Shown: piece by piece, positions 7,799 to 14,921 of the stretch
Numbering within the stretch: position 1 is the stretch's first letter
Layout of the letters: each line of letters opens with the position of its first letter
Source of the DNA: Acholeplasmatales bacterium
Lineage (GTDB): Bacteria; Bacillota_I; Bacilli_A; Acholeplasmatales; Anaeroplasmataceae
Reading direction: 5' to 3'
DNA length: 17,995 nucleotides
Assembly (NCBI GenBank): GCA_016282815.1
Contig: JAEELU010000059.1
Span: 1 to 17,995 of the forward strand
The notes under the pieces: model-generated
The model's input: the letters and a program-made list of their open reading frames with translations, nothing else
Told to the model about the DNA's origin: nothing
Databases searched by the model: none
Program-made: the position numbers and the translations under genes

Positions 7799-9463
7799 TT
7801 ATCTTTGATTCATGCTGTTGTTTATTGCAGATACAAGTGCATAAATAGATGCACAAATGATATCCTCATGAATACCAGTTCCCCAGTATTCCTTACCATT
7901 GACTAAAATTGATACATAAGCTGCAGCCTCAGCCTTAGAAGTAGAATCTAAAGAGTGCTCTGCATAATTAGTTAATGTATAAGTTAAATTATAGCATTCC
8001 TTTAATGCATTACTTACTGCATCAAGTCTTCCTGAACCTTCAGCTAGGAAGTCTTTTCTTACACCATTTAATTCAGTTGAAATCATTACCTTGAATGTTG
8101 CACCCTCACGAATGAAGTGGTATTCATTAAGCTTAAGTGGAGACTTAAGATTAACAAAATTTTCAACGAATATAGATTGTACATCATTAGGTGTTAATTC
8201 CTTATGCTCCTTGTCAGATACATCCTTTACGATATAACCAACTGTTTCACGCATCTTTTGTGGAATATCTAAGCCGAAGTTAGTTTCAAGTATGTAGCAA
8301 ATACCACCCTTACCTGATTGTGAATTAATTCTGATAACATCAGCTGAATATTCTCTTGATACATCCTTTGGATCAAGCGGAAGATATGGTACACTCCAAG
8401 TATCAAGCTTATTAACTCTATGGTATTTAATACCCTTCGAAATTGCATCCTGATGTGAACCTGAGAATGCTGCGAATACGAATTTACCACTATATGGCTG
8501 TCTATCGTAAACCTTCATTTCAGTAACACTTTCATATAACTTTTGAATTTCAGGTAAATCACTAAAATCAAGAAGTGGATCAATACCATGTGTATACATA
8601 TTCATAGCAAGAGTAATTACATCTACATTACCTGTACGCTCACCATTACCGAATAATGTACCCTCAACTCTATCAGCACCTGCAAGAAGAGCAAGCTCAG
8701 CACAGGCAACACCTGTACCACGGTCATTATGTGGGTGAGTAGAAATTAATACATTTTCTCTACTATGAATAAATTTAGAAATATATTCAACCTGTGAAGC
8801 ATAAACATGAGGCATACTCATTTCAACTGTAACAGGTAGATTAATAATTAGCTTATTATCAGGAGTTGGCTTAAATACGTCAACTACAGCATTACAAACC
8901 TCTAAAGCATAATCCATTTCAGTACCTGTAAATGATTCAGGTGAATACTCAAATTGGAAATTACCCTTAGTTTCCTTAGCTAAATCAACAAGCATTTGTG
9001 CTCCTTCAGTAGCTATAGCAAGTATTTCAGGCTTTTCCTTTTTAAATACCTGCTCACGTTGAGCCTTAGAAGTAGAGTTATATAGGTGAACTATAGCCTT
9101 CTTACAGCCCTCTAGTGCTTTAAAAGTTTTCTTTATAATATGAGGTCTTGCTTGAGTTAATACCTGGATAGTAACATCATCAGGAATTAAATCGCCATCT
9201 ATTAATGTTCTTAAGAACTCATATTCTGTTTCAGAAGCAGCAGGGAAGCCAACCTCTATTTCCTTAAAGCCTATTTTAACAAGTAGCTTAAAGAAAGCTA
9301 CCTTTTGATCTAAACTCATTGGTTTAATCAGGGATTGATTACCATCTCTTAAATCTACACTACACCAAATAGGTGCCTTATCTAAGTCATCCTTCTTTAC
9401 CCAATCGTAGCATTCTACTGGTGGCATGAAGTATCCTCTAAAGTATTTTTCGTAACCTTTCAT
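7799..9463 (-). CDS. leuA: 2-isopropylmalate synthase (long form)
   Basis: A 554-residue enzyme condensing acetyl-CoA with 2-oxoisovalerate, the committed step to leucine. It is the long, fungal/actinobacterial-style LeuA: APIWCSVDLRDGNQSL carries the catalytic Arg and metal-binding Asp, STHPHNDRGTG the metal-binding His-x-His, and GNGERTGNVD the conserved barrel end. The last ~130 residues form the LeuA-dimer domain, which usually mediates leucine feedback. Start: the ATG at 9463 lies 7 bases after AAGGAGG, whereas an in-frame TTG at 9466 would be too close. It is separated from leuCDB, which travel with cimA instead, and is transcribed from its own consensus promoter divergent from a LysR regulator. 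Confidence 0.95.
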   Translation of the reverse strand: MKGYEKYFRGYFMPPVECYDWVKKDDLDKAPIWCSVDLRDGNQSLIKPMSLDQKVAFFKLLVKIGFKEIEVGFPAASETEYEFLRTLIDGDLIPDDVTIQVLTQARPHIIKKTFKALEGCKKAIVHLYNSTSKAQREQVFKKEKPEILAIATEGAQMLVDLAKETKGNFQFEYSPESFTGTEMDYALEVCNAVVDVFKPTPDNKLIINLPVTVEMSMPHVYASQVEYISKFIHSRENVLISTHPHNDRGTGVACAELALLAGADRVEGTLFGNGERTGNVDVITLAMNMYTHGIDPLLDFSDLPEIQKLYESVTEMKVYDRQPYSGKFVFAAFSGSHQDAISKGIKYHRVNKLDTWSVPYLPLDPKDVSREYSADVIRINSQSGKGGICYILETNFGLDIPQKMRETVGYIVKDVSDKEHKELTPNDVQSIFVENFVNLKSPLKLNEYHFIREGATFKVMISTELNGVRKDFLAEGSGRLDAVSNALKECYNLTYTLTNYAEHSLDSTSKAEAAAYVSILVNGKEYWGTGIHEDIICASIYALVSAINNSMNQR

Positions 9464-9493
9464 CAAAATCCCTCCTTAAAAAATATCTATTAA

Positions 9494-9522
9494 ATTATAC
9501 CAAAAATGATTATAAGTGTCAA
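9494..9522 (-). promoter_or_regulatory. Consensus promoter of leuA
   Basis: On the minus strand TTGACA (9522-9517), a 17-base spacer and TATAAT (9499-9494), with TGG directly before the -10 (extended -10). This is a full sigma-A consensus. The transcript would start near 9487, leaving only about 23 bases before the ATG. That leaves no room for a T-box or attenuator, so control should act at the promoter. Confidence 0.85.
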
Positions 9523-9536
9523 TTTTTTAATATTTC

Positions 9537-9557
9537 TAATTAAGTAATACTTAATTA
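9537..9557. promoter_or_regulatory. Palindromic operator, probable LysR-type regulator box
   Basis: A perfect 21-bp palindrome: 10-bp arms TAATTAAGTA and TACTTAATTA around one central A. It contains the T-N11-A core (T9541, A9553) usual for LysR-type boxes. Its centre lies about 60 bases upstream of the expected leuA start and about 48 upstream of the lysR start, ending two bases before the lysR -35. This is where an LTTR recognition site that activates leuA and represses its own gene would sit. Confidence 0.65.
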
Positions 9558-9559
9558 TA

Positions 9560-9588
9560 TTGATTTATATAAATTTTCTTTATATAAT
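9560..9588 (+). promoter_or_regulatory. Promoter of the lysR-rlu-phoH operon
   Basis: TTGATT (9560-9565), a 17-base spacer and TATAAT (9583-9588). The -10 region TTATATAATAGAG is echoed 31 bases downstream by TTATATAATGGAG (9611-9623), which contains the lysR ribosome binding site. The expected transcript start is near 9595. Confidence 0.7.
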
Positions 9589-9631
9589 AGAGATAATCTA
9601 TAAATACATCTTATATAATGGAGCTGATAAA

Positions 9632-10507
9632 ATGATAGATGCAAAACTAGAAACATTAATCGCTTTAATTGAAGAAAAAAACTATACAAAGACTGCAGAG
9701 AGACTTTATATTACTCAGCCTGCAGTATCACATCATATCAAGGCGATAGAAAAGGAATATGATATTGTTTTATTTAAAAATCCAAAGAAGTTTGAGCTAA
9801 CTAAATCGGGTTCAATATTACTTGATTATGCTAAGGCAGCTAAGCTACAAAATCAATTACTTCTTAATACATTAGAAAAACAAACATCACAAACTATTAC
9901 AATTGGTATTACACCACTTGCAGTAGATGTAGTAACTAAGAATATTTTTGAGAATTTAAATAAGGAATCTATGACTTTTAATTTATACTCATATGATTAC
10001 TCAGACATTATTAATATGCTATCAGGTGGTATTATAGATTTAGCTATTATCGATAATGGATTTGATAGCCAAGCATATGAAAGCCAGTTCTTATTTACAG
10101 AAAGAATTATATTAGTATGTAATCCTAATGGTAAATATAAAAATGTTACTAGATTAACTCGTGAGCAATTATATACAGCCTTAGTGGTTTTACCATATGA
10201 AAGCTGTGGCTTAACTAATGCCGTTAAAACTACTATGAAATTAAAGAATATGAATTTTAAGAATCAATTAATTTTAAATTCTAATAATACAATTCTAACT
10301 AAGACATTAGTTGATATGCATGATGCAGTTGCCTTTATGTATGAGGATAGTGTTAAGGATTATATTGCAGAAGGAAAATTAAAAAGATTAGAGCTATTAA
10401 ATTTCGCTCCATCTCAAAATTTCTATTTATTATATAATAGTCTAATATCTTTCGATGAAAAAATATCAGAATTTTTAACATTAATGAAGGAATCAGGTAT
10501 TCAATAA
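9632..10507 (+). CDS. LysR-type transcriptional regulator, probable regulator of leuA
   Basis: A DNA-binding regulator of 291 residues, the usual LysR length. The winged helix-turn-helix is at residues 1-60: NYTKTAERLYITQPAVSHHIKAIE is the recognition region and LTKSG the wing. The rest is a periplasmic-binding-protein-like effector domain starting near QTITIGITPLAVDVV. The ATG at 9632 is chosen because TGGAG (9619-9623) is 8 bases before it. An upstream ATG at 9560 would overlap the promoter and add 24 hydrophobic residues not normal for the family. Divergence from leuA with a shared palindrome suggests that it controls leuA and itself. The effector is unknown; a leucine-pathway intermediate is a guess. 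Its stop overlaps the next gene by one base. Confidence 0.88.
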   Translation: MIDAKLETLIALIEEKNYTKTAERLYITQPAVSHHIKAIEKEYDIVLFKNPKKFELTKSGSILLDYAKAAKLQNQLLLNTLEKQTSQTITIGITPLAVDVVTKNIFENLNKESMTFNLYSYDYSDIINMLSGGIIDLAIIDNGFDSQAYESQFLFTERIILVCNPNGKYKNVTRLTREQLYTALVVLPYESCGLTNAVKTTMKLKNMNFKNQLILNSNNTILTKTLVDMHDAVAFMYEDSVKDYIAEGKLKRLELLNFAPSQNFYLLYNSLISFDEKISEFLTLMKESGIQ

Positions 10508-11148
10508 TGCTTGATGTTTTATATGAGGATAATCATATTATTGTAGTAGTTAAGCCTAGAGGTATATTATCTCAGGAGGATTCATCAGGTAAGCCTGATA
10601 TGCTGACAATAATAAAGAAATATATTAAAGAAAAATATGATAAGCCTGGAAATGTATATTTAGGCCTAGTACATAGATTAGATATAAATACTAAGGGCGT
10701 AATGGTATTTGCTAAAACATCTAAGGCTGCAGCGAGAATAAATGCTGCTATAATTAATCACCAATTCATTAAGAAATATATAGCAACAGTAGAAGGAGAA
10801 ATAACTAATACTGAATTTGTTACACTAAAGAATTATCTTAAGAAAAATGAAAAGGAAAAGAAATGCTATGTGGCTAAGGAAGGCTTATATGCTGAATTAG
10901 ACTACAGATTATTGAAAACCTATAAAATTGATAATGTAGTTGTAAGTGATGTAGATATTATTCTTAAAACAGGAAGATTCCATCAAATAAGAGTACAGAT
11001 GTCAAATATAGGGCATCCGCTTTATGGTGATACTAAATACGGAAGTAAGCATAATGTTGATAGCTTCGATATTCCACTTACAGCCTATTATTTGGAATTT
11101 CCACATCCAACTACTAAGGAAATTATGAAATTTGAAATTAAGGAGTAA
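10507..11148 (+). CDS. RluA-family RNA pseudouridine synthase
   Basis: A 213-residue enzyme that isomerises uridine to pseudouridine in RNA. It starts directly with the catalytic domain (MLDVLYEDNHIIVVVKPRG) and has no S4 domain, so it is a short RluA-type member. The catalytic motif is HRLDINTKG with Asp59; most members have S rather than K before the G. GRFHQIRVQMSNIGHPLYGDTKYG is the conserved C-terminal motif. Whether the target is rRNA or tRNA cannot be told. The ATG overlaps the lysR stop in TAATG; the nearest SD, AAGGA at 10487-10491, is 15 bases away, so translation is probably coupled to lysR. Confidence 0.9.
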   Translation: MLDVLYEDNHIIVVVKPRGILSQEDSSGKPDMLTIIKKYIKEKYDKPGNVYLGLVHRLDINTKGVMVFAKTSKAAARINAAIINHQFIKKYIATVEGEITNTEFVTLKNYLKKNEKEKKCYVAKEGLYAELDYRLLKTYKIDNVVVSDVDIILKTGRFHQIRVQMSNIGHPLYGDTKYGSKHNVDSFDIPLTAYYLEFPHPTTKEIMKFEIKE

Positions 11149-11150
11149 AA

Positions 11151-12113
11151 ATGAAGTTAGATTTAGTTATTGATAATCATGATGATATAAAGAACATATT
11201 AGGTAGTAATAATATTAATCTAAGAGTTCTTGAGGATTTATATGCTGTTGAGCTTGAGCTTGTTGGTGATACAATATTTTGTAGTAAAACATCTCAAGAA
11301 ACAACAGAAGAATTAACTAATATTCTTAAAACATTAATTAAGGTTAGTGAAGCAGGTATTCATATTTATCCAAGAGATGTAATATATGTTGTTAATATCA
11401 CTAAAGAGAATATGACTGATAAATATCTTGAATTTTTATCAAGAAGAAAGCCTATATGTTATACAAGCCATAATAAGCCAATATTTGCTAAGACATTAAA
11501 GCAAGATATTTATATTAGAGAAATAAAGGCAAATGATTTAATTTTCTCTATCGGTTCTGCAGGTACTGGTAAAACATATTTAGCTGTATGCTATGCGGTA
11601 TCTGAATTAAGAAAGGGCAATTACGAGAAAATTATTTTAACTAGACCAGCGGTAGAGGCAGGAGAATCATTAGGCTTCTTACCTGGTGATTTAAAGGAAA
11701 AGGTAGATCCATATTTAAGACCTTTATATGATGCTTTAAATGATATGCTTGGTGTTGAGCAAACACAGGCTTTAATAGATAAGGGTACTATTGAAATTGC
11801 ACCACTTGCATATATGAGAGGAAGAACCCTTGAAAATTCATTTATTATCCTTGATGAGGCACAAAATGCTACAGTTGATCAGCTTAAGATGTTTTTAACA
11901 AGATTAGGCTTTAATTCAAAAATGGTAGTTACTGGTGATATATCTCAGGTTGATTTACCTCAATCAAAAAAGTCAGGTTTAAAGGTAAGTGCAAACCTAC
12001 TAATAGATATAAAAGGTGTAGCTGTTGTTAACTTCGAGAAATTCGATGTAGTAAGACACCCATTAGTAGCAAAAATAATCGAAAGATTTGAAACAATTGA
12101 TAATAGAAATTGA
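11151..12113 (+). CDS. PhoH-family ATPase (YbeZ/PhoH-like)
   Basis: A cytosolic P-loop ATPase of 320 residues. Residues 1-105 are the N-terminal domain typical of Bacillota PhoH. The ATPase core follows, with Walker A GSAGTGKT (135-142), the TRPAVEAGESLGFLPGD signature (164-180) and Walker B FIILDEAQN (D235, E236), then TGDISQVDLP. PhoH proteins are linked to RNA metabolism and often sit beside ybeY in Bacillota; here ybeY is missing and the neighbour is a pseudouridine synthase, which still fits an RNA theme. It starts two bases after the previous stop, with AAGGAG (11140-11145) five bases before the ATG. It is the only gene here ending in TGA, and this codon is the first triplet of the terminator stem. 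Confidence 0.93.
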   Translation: MKLDLVIDNHDDIKNILGSNNINLRVLEDLYAVELELVGDTIFCSKTSQETTEELTNILKTLIKVSEAGIHIYPRDVIYVVNITKENMTDKYLEFLSRRKPICYTSHNKPIFAKTLKQDIYIREIKANDLIFSIGSAGTGKTYLAVCYAVSELRKGNYEKIILTRPAVEAGESLGFLPGDLKEKVDPYLRPLYDALNDMLGVEQTQALIDKGTIEIAPLAYMRGRTLENSFIILDEAQNATVDQLKMFLTRLGFNSKMVVTGDISQVDLPQSKKSGLKVSANLLIDIKGVAVVNFEKFDVVRHPLVAKIIERFETIDNRN

Positions 12114-12140
12114 TGCGATTAAATTCGCATCATTTTTTTT
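12111..12140 (+). terminator. Terminator of lysR-rlu-phoH operon
   Basis: TGATGCGA (12111-12118) pairs with TCGCATCA (12125-12132) around a 6-base loop, followed by eight T. The stem begins with the phoH TGA stop codon itself. Confidence 0.92.
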
Positions 12141-12192
12141 GATAAAAAATCAAATTAGTGCCACTTTTTTCGAGAAAAATGCGTATTTTTGC

Positions 12193-12221
12193 TTGAAAAT
12201 AGTTTACAAAAAGAATAAAAT
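12193..12221 (+). promoter_or_regulatory. Promoter of the 862-residue membrane protein gene
   Basis: TTGAAA (12193-12198), a 17-base spacer and TAAAAT (12216-12221). The 50 bases between the preceding terminator and this promoter are AT-rich, with small A/T-run inverted repeats such as AAAAAT-GCGT-ATTTTT (12175-12190); I see no further gene there. Confidence 0.6.
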
Positions 12222-12254
12222 AATGATAGATGTCAAAAAAGGAGAAATTTTAAA

Positions 12255-14843
12255 ATGAGAGAAAATTACTTTAAGAGTTTCTTTAGATCATTCGGATTTT
12301 TCCCAGTAGTCCTAGCTATACTAGGAATTGTTGGTATTGGATATCTTTCATTATTCAACAAGGTAGGCACAGAGGCATTAATGAATATTGTTTCTGCAGG
12401 CGTACTATTCACTAGTGTAGGCTTCTTATTACTTGGATTTTCTGGATTAAAAAGAGAACAAATTAGTCTAAATGATTTTACTAGATGTGTATTTATGATT
12501 TCTAGTATAGCCTTAGGTGTTTTAGCGTTAATTGGAACACCACAAAGACTATGGTTTGGAATTGGATATTTTGTAGTAGCTGGATTATTCCTAATTCAAA
12601 TACTAATTCGTTTAGTAAAATGCGTTAATGGTGATCCTAATAGATCATATAGAAATTATTTTGGTGCTTTAGCTGGTGCTTTTAACCCAATTCTAGTTCT
12701 TATTCTAGGCTTATTATTATCTGCAGCTGTAATTGTTTTAGGTACATATTTACCTCAGGTTAAGGAAGTATTAGTTAATATTGGAAAGTATAAGTACTTA
12801 GTATTTGGTATTTGTGCAGCAATTCTATTAATGACTTTAATCACTGCATCTATTGATAAGGATACAGAGGTTACATTTATCGACTTTATTTTAGCCGTAT
12901 TATTCGTAGCTACAACAGCAGAAGCATTATTCGTTGTACCTCTAGATGATTTTGGTACTACATTCCAAAGATATTCTGTAATTGTTGCGTGTGTTATTAT
13001 TGTATGTATATTAGTTCGTGCATTAACATATGCTAAGGAAAAGAGCTATGTTAACTCAATGCATAAGGTTAGAACATATTTCAAGTCTGCATTCGATAAG
13101 TATGATTTAGTATTACCATTCCTATTCGGTGTTGCAGCACTTGTTATTTTAGCTATCTCTATTGCAGGTGCTAAAACAGAAAGCAATTATTATTTAATCA
13201 ATGTATTAATTAAGAATAATGCAACACTTGATCCAACTCAGCAATTTATATTTGCATTAATTCCAGCTGGATTATTAGTATTAGGTATTATTCTAACATT
13301 TATTTATCATAAGTTTACTTCACAGGATATTGAAAGAGTAGATAAGGTATTACCATTCCTATTATATACATCTTCAATTATTCTATTATTTGAATTATAT
13401 AATTTCGCTGTATTATTCAAGTTTGATTTAGCACAAGCTGGTTTATCTACTTTAATCGTATTAATTGCAAGTGCTGTTACATTTATTTATGCAATGGTTG
13501 TTCAATTAATTAGATTAAGCAACTATAACCCAATTGCTGCATTTGTTACGACTCAACCATATAAGTCATACACTTCTCAACCTACTGATGAAAATGCTGA
13601 TGAGGCTCAACCTACTGAAGGTGAAGAAGAAACTGTAGAGGAAGAGGAAGAAGAAGCTGATCCATTCGGCTTAACTGCTGAGGATGAGGCAATTTACGAG
13701 GCTATCTATGGTAAGGACGCTGATGCACAAGAAGAGGAAGAGGTTCCTGCTGAGGAAGAACCAACTGATGAAGAAACTGAAGAAGTAATTTACGAAGAGG
13801 TTCCTGCTGAGGAAGAGGTAGTTTATGAAGAAGTACCTGCTGAAGAAGTACCTGCTGAGGAAGTGGCTGAAGAAGAATTAGCTGAAGATGCTGAAGAGGA
13901 AGCTGACGAAGAGGAAGCAGAGGATGAGGCTGAAGAAGTTGAAGAAGAGCCTGAAGGTGAAGAGGAAGTAATCGAAGAGCCAGTTGAGGAAAAGAAGGAA
14001 AGCAATATCGTTATCCAAGAGTTCCAGGTTGTTGATGAAAACGGCGAGCCTAAGAAGATTAAGCGTAAGTTCAATACAAAGATGATGTTTGCACCTTATG
14101 AAACTAAGGAATACTATAATGAAATTAAGAATTACTTAACTATGTATCGTGCAAAGAGTAGAGCATCTTCAAGATGTGAAACATATAGATATAAGGGATT
14201 AGTTGCTAAGGTTGCACTTGGTGGTAAGAGTGTTAAGGTGTTCTTAGCATTAGATACATCTATTATCGATGAGAATCCTAAGTATCATTTAAGAGATTTC
14301 TCTGAAAAGAAACAATATCAAGAAGTACCAGTTATGATTAAGGTACGTTCTCCTAGAAGCTTAAAGTATTTCAAAGAATTAGTTGATATAATGATGGCAA
14401 ATCGTGGTGTTAAGCCAAAGAGAAACTTTGAACCAACTGATTATATGCCACAATTAATACCTAATGGAGAGGCAATCCTAGCATCTTTAGGTATGTCTAC
14501 ATATTATTTACAAAATACAATGAATGTTAAGGGTATTCCTGATGAAATGCCTGATGACTTAGATGAATACATCCCAATGATCGCTGGTGATCCACTAGAT
14601 GATGAGGAAATGGAGGCTAATGTATATCTTGATACATTATGTCAACATTTCGAGGATGGCGCTGAGGTAACAATCGATATCCTTAAGTCATTACACATTG
14701 TAAAGAATGGAAATGTTATCCATATCAAGGCTCGTGGTACATTAGATAGAAAGCTAATCATATACGCTGAGTATTTTGATCCAGATGCATTAAAAATGTT
14801 AATGTGTACTAATGGTACTGCAGTTAAAATCGTAAGAGATTAA
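12255..14843 (+). CDS. Large membrane protein: three 4-helix units, Glu-rich linker, uL15-like C-terminal domain
   Basis: An 862-residue protein of unknown function. Residues 1-425 hold about 12 hydrophobic helices and no cleavable signal peptide. They appear as three tandem units starting YF at residues 5, 135 and 275, each with four helices and a charged turn between the second and third helices (KREQISLNDF, DKDTEVTFIDF, TSQDIERVDKV). Residues 445-582 are mostly Glu, with VPAEE repeats at 497, 516, 527 and 532. Residues 583-804 form a basic, probably cytosolic domain (MMFAPYETKEYYNEIKNYL onward) that I do not firmly recognise. Residues 805-862 (VTIDILKSLHIVKNGN, ARGTLDRKL, AEYF, NGTAVKIV) match the residue spacing of the ribosomal uL15 C-terminal domain. 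AAGGAG (12239-12244) is 10 bases before the ATG. It is monocistronic between its own promoter and terminator. The gene is real; the function is open. Confidence 0.9.
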   Translation: MRENYFKSFFRSFGFFPVVLAILGIVGIGYLSLFNKVGTEALMNIVSAGVLFTSVGFLLLGFSGLKREQISLNDFTRCVFMISSIALGVLALIGTPQRLWFGIGYFVVAGLFLIQILIRLVKCVNGDPNRSYRNYFGALAGAFNPILVLILGLLLSAAVIVLGTYLPQVKEVLVNIGKYKYLVFGICAAILLMTLITASIDKDTEVTFIDFILAVLFVATTAEALFVVPLDDFGTTFQRYSVIVACVIIVCILVRALTYAKEKSYVNSMHKVRTYFKSAFDKYDLVLPFLFGVAALVILAISIAGAKTESNYYLINVLIKNNATLDPTQQFIFALIPAGLLVLGIILTFIYHKFTSQDIERVDKVLPFLLYTSSIILLFELYNFAVLFKFDLAQAGLSTLIVLIASAVTFIYAMVVQLIRLSNYNPIAAFVTTQPYKSYTSQPTDENADEAQPTEGEEETVEEEEEEADPFGLTAEDEAIYEAIYGKDADAQEEEEVPAEEEPTDEETEEVIYEEVPAEEEVVYEEVPAEEVPAEEVAEEELAEDAEEEADEEEAEDEAEEVEEEPEGEEEVIEEPVEEKKESNIVIQEFQVVDENGEPKKIKRKFNTKMMFAPYETKEYYNEIKNYLTMYRAKSRASSRCETYRYKGLVAKVALGGKSVKVFLALDTSIIDENPKYHLRDFSEKKQYQEVPVMIKVRSPRSLKYFKELVDIMMANRGVKPKRNFEPTDYMPQLIPNGEAILASLGMSTYYLQNTMNVKGIPDEMPDDLDEYIPMIAGDPLDDEEMEANVYLDTLCQHFEDGAEVTIDILKSLHIVKNGNVIHIKARGTLDRKLIIYAEYFDPDALKMLMCTNGTAVKIVRD

Positions 14844-14850
14844 TAAATTA

Positions 14851-14880
14851 AGGGTGTTTAACCAACACCCTTTTTATTTT
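14851..14880 (+). terminator. Terminator of the 862-residue membrane protein gene
   Basis: AGGGTGTT (14851-14858) pairs with AACACCCT (14864-14871) around a 5-base loop, followed by TTTTATTTT. Confidence 0.93.
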
Positions 14881-14912
14881 GCCCAAAAATAAAAGGTGTA
14901 CATAGGTACACC
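14881..14912 (-). terminator. Terminator of the minus-strand ATP-grasp gene
   Basis: GGTGTAC (14895-14901) and GTACACC (14906-14912) with a 4-base loop. Read on the minus strand, the stem is followed by TTTTATTTTTGGGC. The two converging genes therefore have separate, adjacent terminators rather than one shared one. Confidence 0.85.
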
Positions 14913-14921
14913 AATTATTAA

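Noticed and set aside
9560..9631. N-terminal hydrophobic extension of the LysR protein
   Set aside because: These 24 codons cover the promoter -35/-10 and the transcript start, and LysR proteins begin close to the helix-turn-helix; the ATG at 9632 has a good SD.
12111..12122. Possible TGA=Trp reading that would extend phoH by a few residues (TGA TGC GAT TAA)
   Set aside because: All other Trp codons here are TGG, no gene contains an internal TGA, and the extension would run through the terminator stem, so TGA is a stop.
12141..12192. AT-rich inverted repeats such as TTTGAT-AAAAA-ATCAAA and AAAAAT-GCGT-ATTTTT
   Set aside because: They are made of A/T runs expected by chance in this composition and have no conserved position relative to the promoter.
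13823..14074. Minus-strand ORF of 83 codons, Ser-rich
   Set aside because: It is the antisense shadow of the Glu-rich GAA/GAG tract, which reads as Ser codons in that frame; it has no start signal and no family resemblance.
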